5,706 nt of DNA from an uncultured Collinsella sp. (lineage in GTDB: Bacteria > Actinomycetota > Coriobacteriia > Coriobacteriales > Coriobacteriaceae), in contig CALKBB010000088.1 in assembly GCA_937989795.1 (NCBI GenBank), positions 1 through 5,706 of the forward strand, written 5' to 3'. Below, in pieces: positions 1-5,704 of the stretch (its first letter is position 1; each line of letters starts with the position of its first letter). Made by a program: the position numbers and the translations under genes. The notes below the pieces were generated by a model that saw only the letters and a program-made list of their open reading frames with translations, made no database searches and was not told the DNA's origin.

Positions 1-184
1 TCTGGGTCTCCCCCGCAGTCTCGGGCTGCGCACTGGCGCTTTGCCCCTCCACCACGTGCGCGGTAGACTCGCTGAGCGACGATGTCTGCTCCACGCTCTG
101 CTCCGTCAGCATCCAAATACTTGCCAGCGTCGCGACAAGCAGGACAACCGATATCCATCCGACTATATGCTTCGCGCGCGCCAA
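1..184 (-). CDS. VanZ-like membrane protein, N-terminal part (cut by window edge)
   Basis: This is an open frame of 61 codons starting at TTG (184-182) and running off the window with no stop. The TTG start is supported by a GGAGG ribosome binding site 7 nt upstream and by an in-frame TAG two codons before it, which rules out a longer protein. The protein opens with a short basic stretch (ARAKH), then one hydrophobic segment at about residues 7-26 ending in SIWML. A polar stretch follows with TSSLS at residues 34-38, and then a Ser/Ala/Glu/Gln-rich part. A first membrane helix followed by a Gln/Ser-rich loop with an SSxLS signature is how many VanZ-family proteins begin. VanZ itself was named for teicoplanin resistance, but most relatives have no known role. 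The family call is an inference from about 45 residues. It could be another single-pass membrane or secreted protein. It lies 110 nt beyond the recombinase stop codon. Confidence 0.6.
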   Translation of the reverse strand, partial: MARAKHIVGWISVVLLVATLASIWMLTEQSVEQTSSLSESTAHVVEGQSASAQPETAGETQ

Positions 185-191
185 GGGCTAA

Positions 192-196
192 CCTCC
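192..196 (-). promoter_or_regulatory. Ribosome binding site for the VanZ-like gene
   Basis: GGAGG on the minus strand lies 7 nt before the TTG at 184. It decides the start in favour of this uncommon codon, because no ATG or GTG with comparable spacing exists nearby in that frame. A possible -10 box, TACACT (223-218), lies about 22 nt further upstream, but I see no convincing -35 for it. Confidence 0.6.
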
Positions 197-294
197 GTCC
201 GTTATTGAGCAGCAGCGAGTGTACCCCCAAATCTCGCCGTCGCCATAGCGGAATCCCAAATGTTCAAAACAAGGCGCCAGATGGCTGCGGTCCC

Positions 295-900
295 CTACTC
301 CGTCTCGCGCATCCAGCGATCGAAGGTCCCCACGCACACACCTAAACGCTTTGCCGCCTGACTCCGTGTAATATTGCCCGCCTCATAGATATCGCGCACT
401 CGTTCAAATTGCGGAGGGCACGGCTTGCGGGGCCGACCAAAGCGCACGCCGCGCGCCCGCGCCGCCGCGATTCCCTCCGCCTGACGACGGTGGATGTTCT
501 CTCGTTCCACCTGCGCCACATAACTCAATAGCTGCAAAACGATATCGGCGATCAGCGTGCTGGTCACATCCGATCCGCCGCAATCTCTCGCACGCGTATC
601 GAGCAACGGCATGTCCAGCACAACGATGGCCGCACCAAGTTCCTTGGTTATACGACGCCATTCCTCGAGTATCTCGCTGTAGTTTCGACCCAGCCGATCG
701 ATGGAAAGCACCACTAACACGTCACCGGAAGCCAAGGCATGAAGCAATTCCCGATACCGTGGGCGATCAAAGTCCTTGCCGCTCGCACGGTCGGCAAAAA
801 CATTCGCCGGCTCCACGCCATAGGCGCTCAGCGCATCCAACTGGCGATTCAAATTTTGATCACGCGTGCTCACCCGCGCATACCCATATACCGTTGCCAC
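295..900 (-). CDS. Small serine recombinase (resolvase/invertase superfamily)
   Basis: This is a 201-residue site-specific DNA recombinase. Such enzymes cut both strands at a short dyad site through a phosphoserine link and re-ligate after subunit rotation. Numbered from the GTG start at 900, the N-terminal catalytic domain has YARVS with nucleophile Ser11 and Arg9, then SIDRLGRN at about 66-73 carrying the Asp/Arg/Arg active-site set. A long E-helix follows at about 113-145 (LIADIVLQLLSYVAQ, then ERENI). The linker RFGRPRKP is next, and a C-terminal helix-turn-helix (about 165-198, ITRSQAAKRLGV) would bind DNA. All expected catalytic residues are present and the length is normal, so it looks intact. 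A TTG at 930 would add ten residues (AGLRESGDVV), but it has no ribosome binding site. The GTG has only a weak GGGG about 5 nt upstream, so the start is uncertain. I cannot tell resolution from inversion by sequence alone. It sits alone between rnr and the VanZ-like gene, where many genomes carry smpB near rnr. Confidence 0.9.
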   Translation of the reverse strand: MATVYGYARVSTRDQNLNRQLDALSAYGVEPANVFADRASGKDFDRPRYRELLHALASGDVLVVLSIDRLGRNYSEILEEWRRITKELGAAIVVLDMPLLDTRARDCGGSDVTSTLIADIVLQLLSYVAQVERENIHRRQAEGIAAARARGVRFGRPRKPCPPQFERVRDIYEAGNITRSQAAKRLGVCVGTFDRWMRETE

Positions 901-933
901 AACATCCCCGCTTTCTCGTAAACCCGCCAAAAA

Positions 934-966
934 GGGACAGGTTTGTTTTGGTAGGTCCTATCTCCC
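934..966. repeat. Imperfect dyad in the recombinase upstream region
   Basis: On the plus strand this 33-bp stretch begins GGGACAGG and ends CCTATCTCCC. The two ends are inverted copies of one another apart from two extra bases in the second. The middle is T/G rich (TTTGTTTTGG). It lies 34 bp upstream of the recombinase GTG start. Its size and position would fit a recombinase-binding or crossover site, or the scar of a small repeat element. The symmetry is imperfect and could be chance. Confidence 0.3.
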
Positions 967-1021
967 AAAAGCATATGAAGAAGCGGCCGAGCTCATGGCA
1001 GGGCAATCAAGAGACACGCAA

Positions 1022-1049
1022 AGAGGGCGGCCCCGAAAGACCACCCTCT
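1022..1049 (-). terminator. Terminator-like hairpin after rnr
   Basis: Read on the minus strand, the arms AGAGGGTGGTC and GGCCGCCCTCT can form an 11-bp stem, including two U-G pairs, around a 6-nt loop. It begins 30 nt beyond the rnr stop codon, which is where a terminator is expected. The tail after the stem is only TTGCGTG, so the T-tract is poor. The hairpin may instead stop transcription inefficiently or protect the rnr mRNA 3' end. Confidence 0.5.
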
Positions 1050-1078
1050 ACGCTTTGCCGATACTCACTCCGTGCCGG

Positions 1079-3214
1079 TTAATGAATGAGCTTAAAGTCC
1101 AAATGTCCGCGAGTGGTGTTGACGCGCGAGACCTCGATAATCACGCGCTGCCCCAGCTCAAAACGGCGCCCCGTGTCGGCACCCGTCAACGTGAGCGCGT
1201 CCTCGTCAAACTCAAACCACTCGTTACCCAAGCTCTTAATGGAAACCAGGCCCTCAACCTGCGTTAGATCGAGACGCACGAATAGCCCCATGTTGCTGAC
1301 CCACGAGACCGTTCCAGCATAGCGCTCGCCCAGGCGGTCCTCGTAGTACTGCGCAATCTTGATTTTTTGCGTCGCATGGCTGGCAGCGTCGGCCGCACGC
1401 TCGGCGTCGCTGCACGCGCGGCAGATTTGCGGCAGGATGCGCGGAAGCGACTCTCGGCCTTTTCCGATCAGCTTCGGCGTACGCACTAAGGCGTCTTTTC
1501 CGCCCAGCTGCTCGTATGCCAGCTGCAACTTGAGCACGCGATGCACCACCAGATCGGGGTAACGGCGAATGGGGCTCGTAAAGTGGCAGTAGCACGGCGC
1601 GGCGAGCGCAAAGTGGCCCTCGTTGCGAGGCTTGTACAACGCACGCTGCATGCTGCGCAGAAGAAGCGTGTTGACGAGCGGCGCGTTAGCCGTGCCGGCA
1701 GCAGCGTCGACTGCCGCCTGCAGCTCGTCGGGACTTCCCAGGGCAATGCCCGCCGCACGGCGATCATCGATGATGCCGAGCTGCGCCAGCGCCACGGCAG
1801 CACCGTGCAGACTATCGGGGCTGGGGTCATCGTGCACGCGATAGCAGGCCTCGATATCACGGTTTGCCAGCCACTCTGCAACGCACTCGTTGGCGAGCAG
1901 CATGGCTTCCTCGATAAGCGACGTGGCACACGAACGCTCACGCGCCACAATCTGCACGGGCACTCCGTCCTCATCCAATAGAGCGCGAATCTCGGCTGTG
2001 TCAAAATCGACTGAGCCGCGGGCGCGACGAATACGACGGCGAAGTTCGGCGAGTTCGTTAGCGGCGACAAGGAAATCGCCGAGGTCGATGTTGTAGCCGC
2101 GGGCGGCCTCCTCGCACGCAAGACCGCGCTCAAGCGCTTCCTCGCGCGAGGTCTCGGCAGCCGCAACATCCTCGGCTGCACCCTCCAGCACCGAATACTC
2201 AACCGCGCCGGCACGCACCAGCAGCGCCTCGGCGCCGTCATAGTCCATACGCACACGCGAGCGAATCACGCTGGGGTACGGATCGTAATGCCGCACGCGG
2301 CCCTGCGCATCAAGCTCGATATCGACGGTAAACGCCAGGCGGTCCTCGTCAGGGCGAAGCGAGCACAGGTCACAGGACAGGCGTTCGGGCAGCATGGGAA
2401 GCACGCGATCGGCCAGATACACCGATGTCGTACGATGACGAGTCTCAAGATCGATATGCCCGTCCCAAGCCACATAGTGTGAAACGTCGGCGATATGCAC
2501 ACCCAGCCTGTAGCCACCCTCGGGCGTGCGTTCCAACGAAACGGCATCGTCAAAGTCGCGCGCGTCGACCGGGTCGATCGTGATGACAAAGCGGTCGCGC
2601 AGATCGCGGCGGAGCGGGTCCTTAAGCGCCGCGGACACATCGAGCGAAAGCCCCTCGGCCTCGGCCAGCGCGGCCTCGGGATAGCTATCGGTATAGCCGT
2701 AACGCGCCATCACATATTGAACGCCCAAATCGGGCGCGTCATCTCCGCCAATGCGGCGTTCGATCGTCACGGTACCCGATTCCAGGCTCGTCGGGTAGGT
2801 CAAAATGCGCGCAACAACAGCATCACCCGGGTGGACACCCAGACGATCCGCCGAGCTATCCTCGGGCAGAATGAAGAAGTCGGCCTTCAGGCGCGAATCG
2901 AGCGGCTCAATCACACCGAGCGGACCGGCGGTCTGGTACGTGCCCACCACGCTTATAGCTGCGCGCTCAACCACGCCCTCGATCACGGCGCGACGCTCGC
3001 CATGCGGGCTGTTCTTAATGCTCACGGCAACGGTATCGCCGTCCATGATCTCACGCTTGCCGCGACCCATGACCTTGTAGTCGCCATTCTCGGTTATGAC
3101 ATAGGCACTGTGCTCATGGAGCTGCACGCGCCCGGTCAGGCTCGGACGGCGTTCGCTGCGCACCGGCCCGCGCTTATTGCGAGCTCCACGCTTATGCTTG
3201 TTATTGCGCCCCAT
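1079..3214 (-). CDS. rnr: Ribonuclease R, 3'-5' exoribonuclease of the RNase II/RNB family
   Basis: This is a 711-residue cytoplasmic enzyme that degrades structured RNA processively from the 3' end, releasing nucleoside monophosphates. In other bacteria it works in rRNA and tmRNA quality control. The N-terminus is very basic (KHKRGARNKRG, residues 7-17). Cold-shock-type OB-fold segments span about 25-150. The RNB catalytic domain spans about 200-560, with the hallmark DPVDARDFDDA at 214-224 supplying the metal-binding Asp214, Asp220, Asp222 and Asp223. The second signature, HFTSPIRRYPDL, is at 544-555. An S1 RNA-binding domain fills about 630-711. The protein stops right after S1, so it lacks the long Lys-rich C-terminal tail of E. 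coli RNase R, and it lacks the N-terminal helix-turn-helix seen in proteobacterial versions. This compact form is common outside Proteobacteria. The ATG at 3214 has AGGAGG 4 nt upstream. It is separated from ftsX by a terminator and 135 nt, so it is probably transcribed independently, although I find no clear promoter. Confidence 0.97.
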   Translation of the reverse strand: MGRNNKHKRGARNKRGPVRSERRPSLTGRVQLHEHSAYVITENGDYKVMGRGKREIMDGDTVAVSIKNSPHGERRAVIEGVVERAAISVVGTYQTAGPLGVIEPLDSRLKADFFILPEDSSADRLGVHPGDAVVARILTYPTSLESGTVTIERRIGGDDAPDLGVQYVMARYGYTDSYPEAALAEAEGLSLDVSAALKDPLRRDLRDRFVITIDPVDARDFDDAVSLERTPEGGYRLGVHIADVSHYVAWDGHIDLETRHRTTSVYLADRVLPMLPERLSCDLCSLRPDEDRLAFTVDIELDAQGRVRHYDPYPSVIRSRVRMDYDGAEALLVRAGAVEYSVLEGAAEDVAAAETSREEALERGLACEEAARGYNIDLGDFLVAANELAELRRRIRRARGSVDFDTAEIRALLDEDGVPVQIVARERSCATSLIEEAMLLANECVAEWLANRDIEACYRVHDDPSPDSLHGAAVALAQLGIIDDRRAAGIALGSPDELQAAVDAAAGTANAPLVNTLLLRSMQRALYKPRNEGHFALAAPCYCHFTSPIRRYPDLVVHRVLKLQLAYEQLGGKDALVRTPKLIGKGRESLPRILPQICRACSDAERAADAASHATQKIKIAQYYEDRLGERYAGTVSWVSNMGLFVRLDLTQVEGLVSIKSLGNEWFEFDEDALTLTGADTGRRFELGQRVIIEVSRVNTTRGHLDFKLIH

Positions 3215-3218
3215 GGCG

Positions 3219-3224
3219 CCTCCT
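3219..3224 (-). promoter_or_regulatory. Ribosome binding site for rnr
   Basis: A full AGGAGG lies only 4 nt before the ATG at 3214. The spacing is short but the match is excellent, and no other start nearby has one. The rest of the 3225-3291 interval has a possible -10 hexamer TAGACT (3255-3250) but no recognisable -35. Confidence 0.7.
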
Positions 3225-3291
3225 AACTATCGATTGCGAACTCCAAAGAGTCTACCCAAATGATTCGCTTTCCTGCCGTCCCCTAGGGATC

Positions 3292-3324
3292 AAAAAACGG
3301 GCCGCCCCATAAGAGACGACCCGT
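3292..3324 (-). terminator. Intrinsic terminator of ftsEX
   Basis: On the minus strand ACGGGTCGTCTC and GGGGCGGCCCGT pair over 12 bp, with three U-G wobbles, around a TTAT loop. Five further T residues follow the T that closes the stem. This starts 25 nt after the ftsX stop codon and is a textbook rho-independent terminator. It separates the ftsEX transcript from rnr. Confidence 0.88.
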
Positions 3325-3349
3325 TGGAAGGGATGAATTCCAGGCATGC

Positions 3350-4270
3350 CTACACGCGCAGGTAGCGACGCATGGCGATGGCAGAACCAAAGAGGCCGAT
3401 AATCACGCCGACCAGAATCAGCGCAGCATAGGTCACCAGGTAGTACTGCATCGGCAGGGCAAACGACATCCAGCCGATGCTCTCCTGCAAACGCGGAATC
3501 ATCAGATTGCGCAGCAGCTCCAGAACGCCGATGGAAAGCAGCGAGCCCAAAATGGCCTGCAGTACGCCCTCGGTGATAAACGGGCCGCGAATGAAGCCGT
3601 TGCTGGCGCCGACCAGACGCATAATCGCAATCTCACGACGACGCGCCGTAATGGACAGGCGAATCGTGTTGTTGATAAAGATGAACGCGATAAAAGTCAG
3701 CAGGCCAACGAGCACCACGGCGGCGATGCGGATGTAGTTGGTCACCTGGAACAGGCGGCTCACTTCCTCCTGGCCGTACAGCACGCTCGCGTTGACGTCG
3801 CCGTCATCCACGATCTTCTGGAAATCGGCATTCTTCTTGAGCTTCTTGGCCGTGCTCTCGACCTGAGACGGATCGTCCATCTCAATCGCAAACGAGGCGG
3901 GCAGCGGGTTCTGGCCGTCGAGCGCGCTCATGGTGGCGTCGGCGTTACCCGACATCATGCTCGTACACTCGGCCAGTGCGTCGTCCTTGTCCTTATAGGT
4001 CACGGACTTGACGTTATTCCACGTCTTAAGCTCGGCCTCAAAAGCCTGAACATCGGCCTGATCGGCGTCATCACTAATGAACGCGTTGATGACAACCTGA
4101 TCCTCGACGGTGCCGATCACGGAGTTCAGCATCGCGGAGCCCATGATGAACAGGCCGATGGTAAACAGCGAAAGGAAGATCGTGATGACGGCGCCGAGCG
4201 AGGTAGTCCAGTTACGGAAGAAGTGGCTGATTGCCTCTTTGAAGGAGTAGCCCACGTTAGTTGGTGCCAT
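3350..4270 (-). CDS. ftsX: Cell-division ABC transporter permease-like protein FtsX
   Basis: This is a 306-residue inner-membrane partner of FtsE. FtsEX does not transport a known substrate. It couples ATP hydrolysis in the cytoplasm to activation of peptidoglycan hydrolases outside, and takes part in divisome assembly. Membrane segments are seen at about 25-48, 180-201, 233-255 and 279-300, with an amphipathic N-terminus. The large extracytoplasmic loop between the first and second helices (about 50-175) carries the family signature NPLPASF at 121-127, where hydrolases or their adaptors dock in characterised FtsX proteins. The cytoplasmic loop ARRREIAIMRLVGAS (209-223) is the FtsX/MacB-type coupling region that contacts FtsE. 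The length matches the family. The start overlaps the ftsE end by 14 nt. Its ribosome binding site lies inside ftsE, which suggests coupled, near-stoichiometric synthesis. No peptidoglycan hydrolase gene adjoins it here, so its partner must be encoded elsewhere. Confidence 0.96.
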   Translation of the reverse strand: MAPTNVGYSFKEAISHFFRNWTTSLGAVITIFLSLFTIGLFIMGSAMLNSVIGTVEDQVVINAFISDDADQADVQAFEAELKTWNNVKSVTYKDKDDALAECTSMMSGNADATMSALDGQNPLPASFAIEMDDPSQVESTAKKLKKNADFQKIVDDGDVNASVLYGQEEVSRLFQVTNYIRIAAVVLVGLLTFIAFIFINNTIRLSITARRREIAIMRLVGASNGFIRGPFITEGVLQAILGSLLSIGVLELLRNLMIPRLQESIGWMSFALPMQYYLVTYAALILVGVIIGLFGSAIAMRRYLRV

Positions 4271-5477
4271 AGTTGCCGTAACCTCCCCTCTCCTGGTCGC
4301 GGATAACGTGGCCGCCCTCGAGGGCGATCACGCGACGGTGCATGCTATCGACCATCTCGCGGTCGTGCGTGGCGACGATCACGGTGGTGCCGGTGCGGTT
4401 AATACGCTCAAGCAGCTTCATGATGCCCAGCGAGATCGCCGGGTCGAGGTTGCCCGTGGGCTCGTCGCAGATCAGCAGCGGCGGACGGTTGACCATAGCA
4501 CGGGCGACGGCAACGCGCTGCTGCTCGCCACCGGAAAGCTGGTCGGGCAGCGAGTCCATCTGATCGGCCAGACCGACCAGACGCAGCACCTCGGGCACCT
4601 GGCTGCGAATGACGCCCTTGGGCTTGCCGATGCACTGCAGGGCAAACGCCACGTTTTCGTAGGCGGTCTTTTGCGGCAGAAGCTTAAAGTCCTGGAACAC
4701 GGCGCCAATCTGGCGGCGCAGGAACGGAACCTTGCGGTTCTTGATCTTCATGAGGTCCTGACCGGCAACCAGGATGCGGCCGCTCGTCGGCTTGACGTCG
4801 CGGTTGAGCGTCGACAGCAGCGTGGTCTTACCCGAGCCGGAGTGACCGACCAGGAAGACGAACTCGCCCGGATAGATCTCGATGTTGATGTCGTCGAGTG
4901 CAGGCTTGTTGGGCTGTGCCGGATAGATCTTGGTGACATGCTCCATAAGGATGACGGGCTCGACACCGGCCTGCTTGGCCATCTTCTTGCGGCTGGCCTG
5001 CGGATCGATGGGCGCAAACACCGACGTAAAATCGGGGTTGTTGAGCGCGTTATCGAGGCTTGCGACCTCGGCTGCCTGATCGCTCTCGACCACCGGGGCA
5101 GCAGGCTGCGTGGGGTCGGGAATAGCGGCAAAGAGACCGGACTGCGCAGGCTGAGGAGCCGGCGTCGCAGGGGCCAAGGGGTCGGGAATGCCGGCCATGG
5201 TAGGCTGCGGCGTGGCGGCACCAGCCTGAGGCTGCTCCACGCGAGCGGTCACGGCCTGAACGGGCTCAAAACCCGCCGTGCCGGAAAGCGCGACATCGCT
5301 GGTTGGATTGTAGGCAAAGGGATCGGATGCCGGCTGTGCCTGATCTGCCGGCTGAGCGGGGGCCTGAGCAACAGGCTGGCCCTCTGAATCCGGAGTGGCG
5401 AAACGACTGCCCTGGACGCCTGCCTGCGTCTTGGGGGCATCATCGCCCGCACCGGAGGTACGGAAGTGGTTACCCAC
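4257..5477 (-). CDS. ftsE: Cell-division ATP-binding protein FtsE with a long N-terminal extension
   Basis: This is a 406-residue cytoplasmic ATPase of the FtsEX divisome complex. The ABC domain occupies about residues 174-395. It has Walker A GHSGSGKTT (211-219), Q-loop FQDFKLL (Gln262), signature LSGGEQQR (314-321), Walker B LLICDEP (334-340, catalytic Glu339), D-loop GNLD and switch His371. All motifs are intact, and KNRKVPFLRRQIG before the Q-loop is typical of FtsE. Ordinary FtsE is about 220-230 residues. Here roughly 165 residues rich in Pro, Ala and Gln precede it, probably disordered, with three related short motifs: MAGIPDP (94-100), FAAIPDP (116-122) and FAPIDP (154-159). The GTG start at 5477 has AAGGAG 5 nt upstream and a promoter about 45 nt away, so the extension is likely translated. 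An internal ATG at residue 166 (MAKQAGVEP) has only a weak AAGAAG directly before it. The protein ends in a Gly/Tyr/Asn tail that overlaps ftsX. Confidence 0.95.
   Translation of the reverse strand: MGNHFRTSGAGDDAPKTQAGVQGSRFATPDSEGQPVAQAPAQPADQAQPASDPFAYNPTSDVALSGTAGFEPVQAVTARVEQPQAGAATPQPTMAGIPDPLAPATPAPQPAQSGLFAAIPDPTQPAAPVVESDQAAEVASLDNALNNPDFTSVFAPIDPQASRKKMAKQAGVEPVILMEHVTKIYPAQPNKPALDDINIEIYPGEFVFLVGHSGSGKTTLLSTLNRDVKPTSGRILVAGQDLMKIKNRKVPFLRRQIGAVFQDFKLLPQKTAYENVAFALQCIGKPKGVIRSQVPEVLRLVGLADQMDSLPDQLSGGEQQRVAVARAMVNRPPLLICDEPTGNLDPAISLGIMKLLERINRTGTTVIVATHDREMVDSMHRRVIALEGGHVIRDQERGGYGNYGTN
4282..4288 (-). promoter_or_regulatory. Ribosome binding site for ftsX inside ftsE
   Basis: GGGGAGG lies 11 nt before the ftsX ATG, inside the last ftsE codons, which encode the Gly/Tyr/Asn-rich tail RGGYGNYGTN. 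The spacing is longer than ideal, but no better start follows. Ribosomes ending ftsE would pass directly over it, which fits translational coupling. Confidence 0.55.
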
Positions 5478-5482
5478 TGGTG

Positions 5483-5488
5483 CTCCTT
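5483..5488 (-). promoter_or_regulatory. Ribosome binding site for ftsE
   Basis: AAGGAG lies 5 nt before the GTG at 5477. It decides the start in favour of the long form of FtsE, including the Pro/Ala/Gln-rich tail. Confidence 0.75.
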
Positions 5489-5522
5489 ATCGTCGTGCGT
5501 TTAAACTACATGAGCGCTTTGT

Positions 5523-5552
5523 ATTTTAGCAGCATTAGCTTTGCTGCACATA
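5523..5552 (-). promoter_or_regulatory. Probable ftsEX promoter, extended -10 type
   Basis: On the minus strand TAAAAT (5528-5523) is preceded directly by TGC, giving an extended -10 element. The best -35 at 18-bp spacing is TATGTG (5552-5547), a weak match, which an extended -10 can compensate for. Transcription would start near 5516 and leave a leader of about 40 nt before the ftsE GTG. The interval is clearly more AT-rich than the neighbouring coding DNA. Confidence 0.5.
5529..5547. repeat. Inverted repeat in the ftsEX promoter spacer
   Basis: GCAGCA and TGCTGC form a perfect 6-bp inverted repeat around a 7-bp centre (TTAGCTT). It fills almost the whole spacer between the proposed -35 and -10 boxes, a position where a bound repressor would block RNA polymerase. 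It could equally be chance. No T-tract follows on either strand, so it is not a terminator. Confidence 0.4.
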
Positions 5553-5581
5553 AGAAGCATGGCGTGGTTAGGGATCCCGTC

Positions 5582-5704
5582 GGCCGGACACAGGGTTACT
5601 CTCCAAATCGTCCTCGGACATGTCGGAGCCCCCGCTGCGCGCTTCGCGCGGCGGGGGCTCCTCCGTCCTGCGGAAAGATTTGGAGAGTAACCCTGTACCC
5701 GGCC
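5582..5704. repeat. Long nested imperfect palindrome, possible miniature element or REP-type repeat
   Basis: The two ends are inverted copies. GGCCGG (5582-5587) pairs with CCGGCC (5699-5704). After a 2-bp mismatch, a perfect 20-bp arm at 5590-5609, beginning ACAGGGTTACTC, pairs with 5677-5696. Inside are partly unpaired stretches that contain small palindromes (GACATGTC at 5617-5624, TCCG/CGGA at 5662-5674). The core is a 17-bp GC-rich hairpin. The whole structure is about 123 bp, contains no coding frame, and sits about 105 bp upstream of ftsE. Terminal inverted repeats around a structured, gene-free centre are typical of miniature transposable elements or REP/BIME-like repeats. I see no clear target-site duplication. 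The window ends two bases beyond it, so the outer limit is unknown. Confidence 0.7.
5625..5661. repeat. Inner GC-rich hairpin of the palindrome
   Basis: GGAGCCCCCGC (5625-5635) pairs with GCGGGGGCTCC (5651-5661). The stem continues through one T-G pair and five further GC pairs to a CTT loop, giving 17 bp in all. As RNA it would be very stable in either direction. It could slow or end transcription arriving from beyond the right edge towards ftsE, but no run of T follows on either strand, so it is not a standard intrinsic terminator. Confidence 0.7.

Noticed and set aside
82..345. Plus-strand open frame of 87 codons
   Set aside because: It lies antisense to the VanZ-like gene start and to the recombinase end, has no ribosome binding site, and its composition looks like a GC-rich shadow frame.
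901..930. Ten extra N-terminal residues for the recombinase from a TTG at 930
   Set aside because: No ribosome binding site precedes this TTG, and family members usually begin only a few residues before the YARVS motif, as the GTG at 900 does.
930..1078. Remnant of smpB or another gene between rnr and the recombinase
   Set aside because: Only a 12-codon frame (MSSAASSYAFGR) exists on the minus strand, and nothing in the gap resembles SmpB.
866..1267. Plus-strand open frame of 133 codons spanning the recombinase-rnr gap
   Set aside because: It runs across the start of one minus-strand gene and the end of another, has no family resemblance, and no plausible start signals.
2495..3226. Plus-strand open frame of 243 codons antisense to rnr
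   Set aside because: The rnr frame on the opposite strand has all family motifs. The antisense frame is a by-product of GC-rich codon use.
4308..5387. Plus-strand open frame of 359 codons antisense to ftsE
   Set aside because: It is long but fully overlapped by a frame with every ABC ATPase motif. The His/Gly/Arg/Leu-rich translation is typical of a shadow frame in GC-rich DNA.
5625..5661. Intrinsic terminator of the gene upstream of ftsE
   Set aside because: The stem is strong but no T-run follows on either strand. The outer inverted arms also show that the hairpin is part of a larger repeat.
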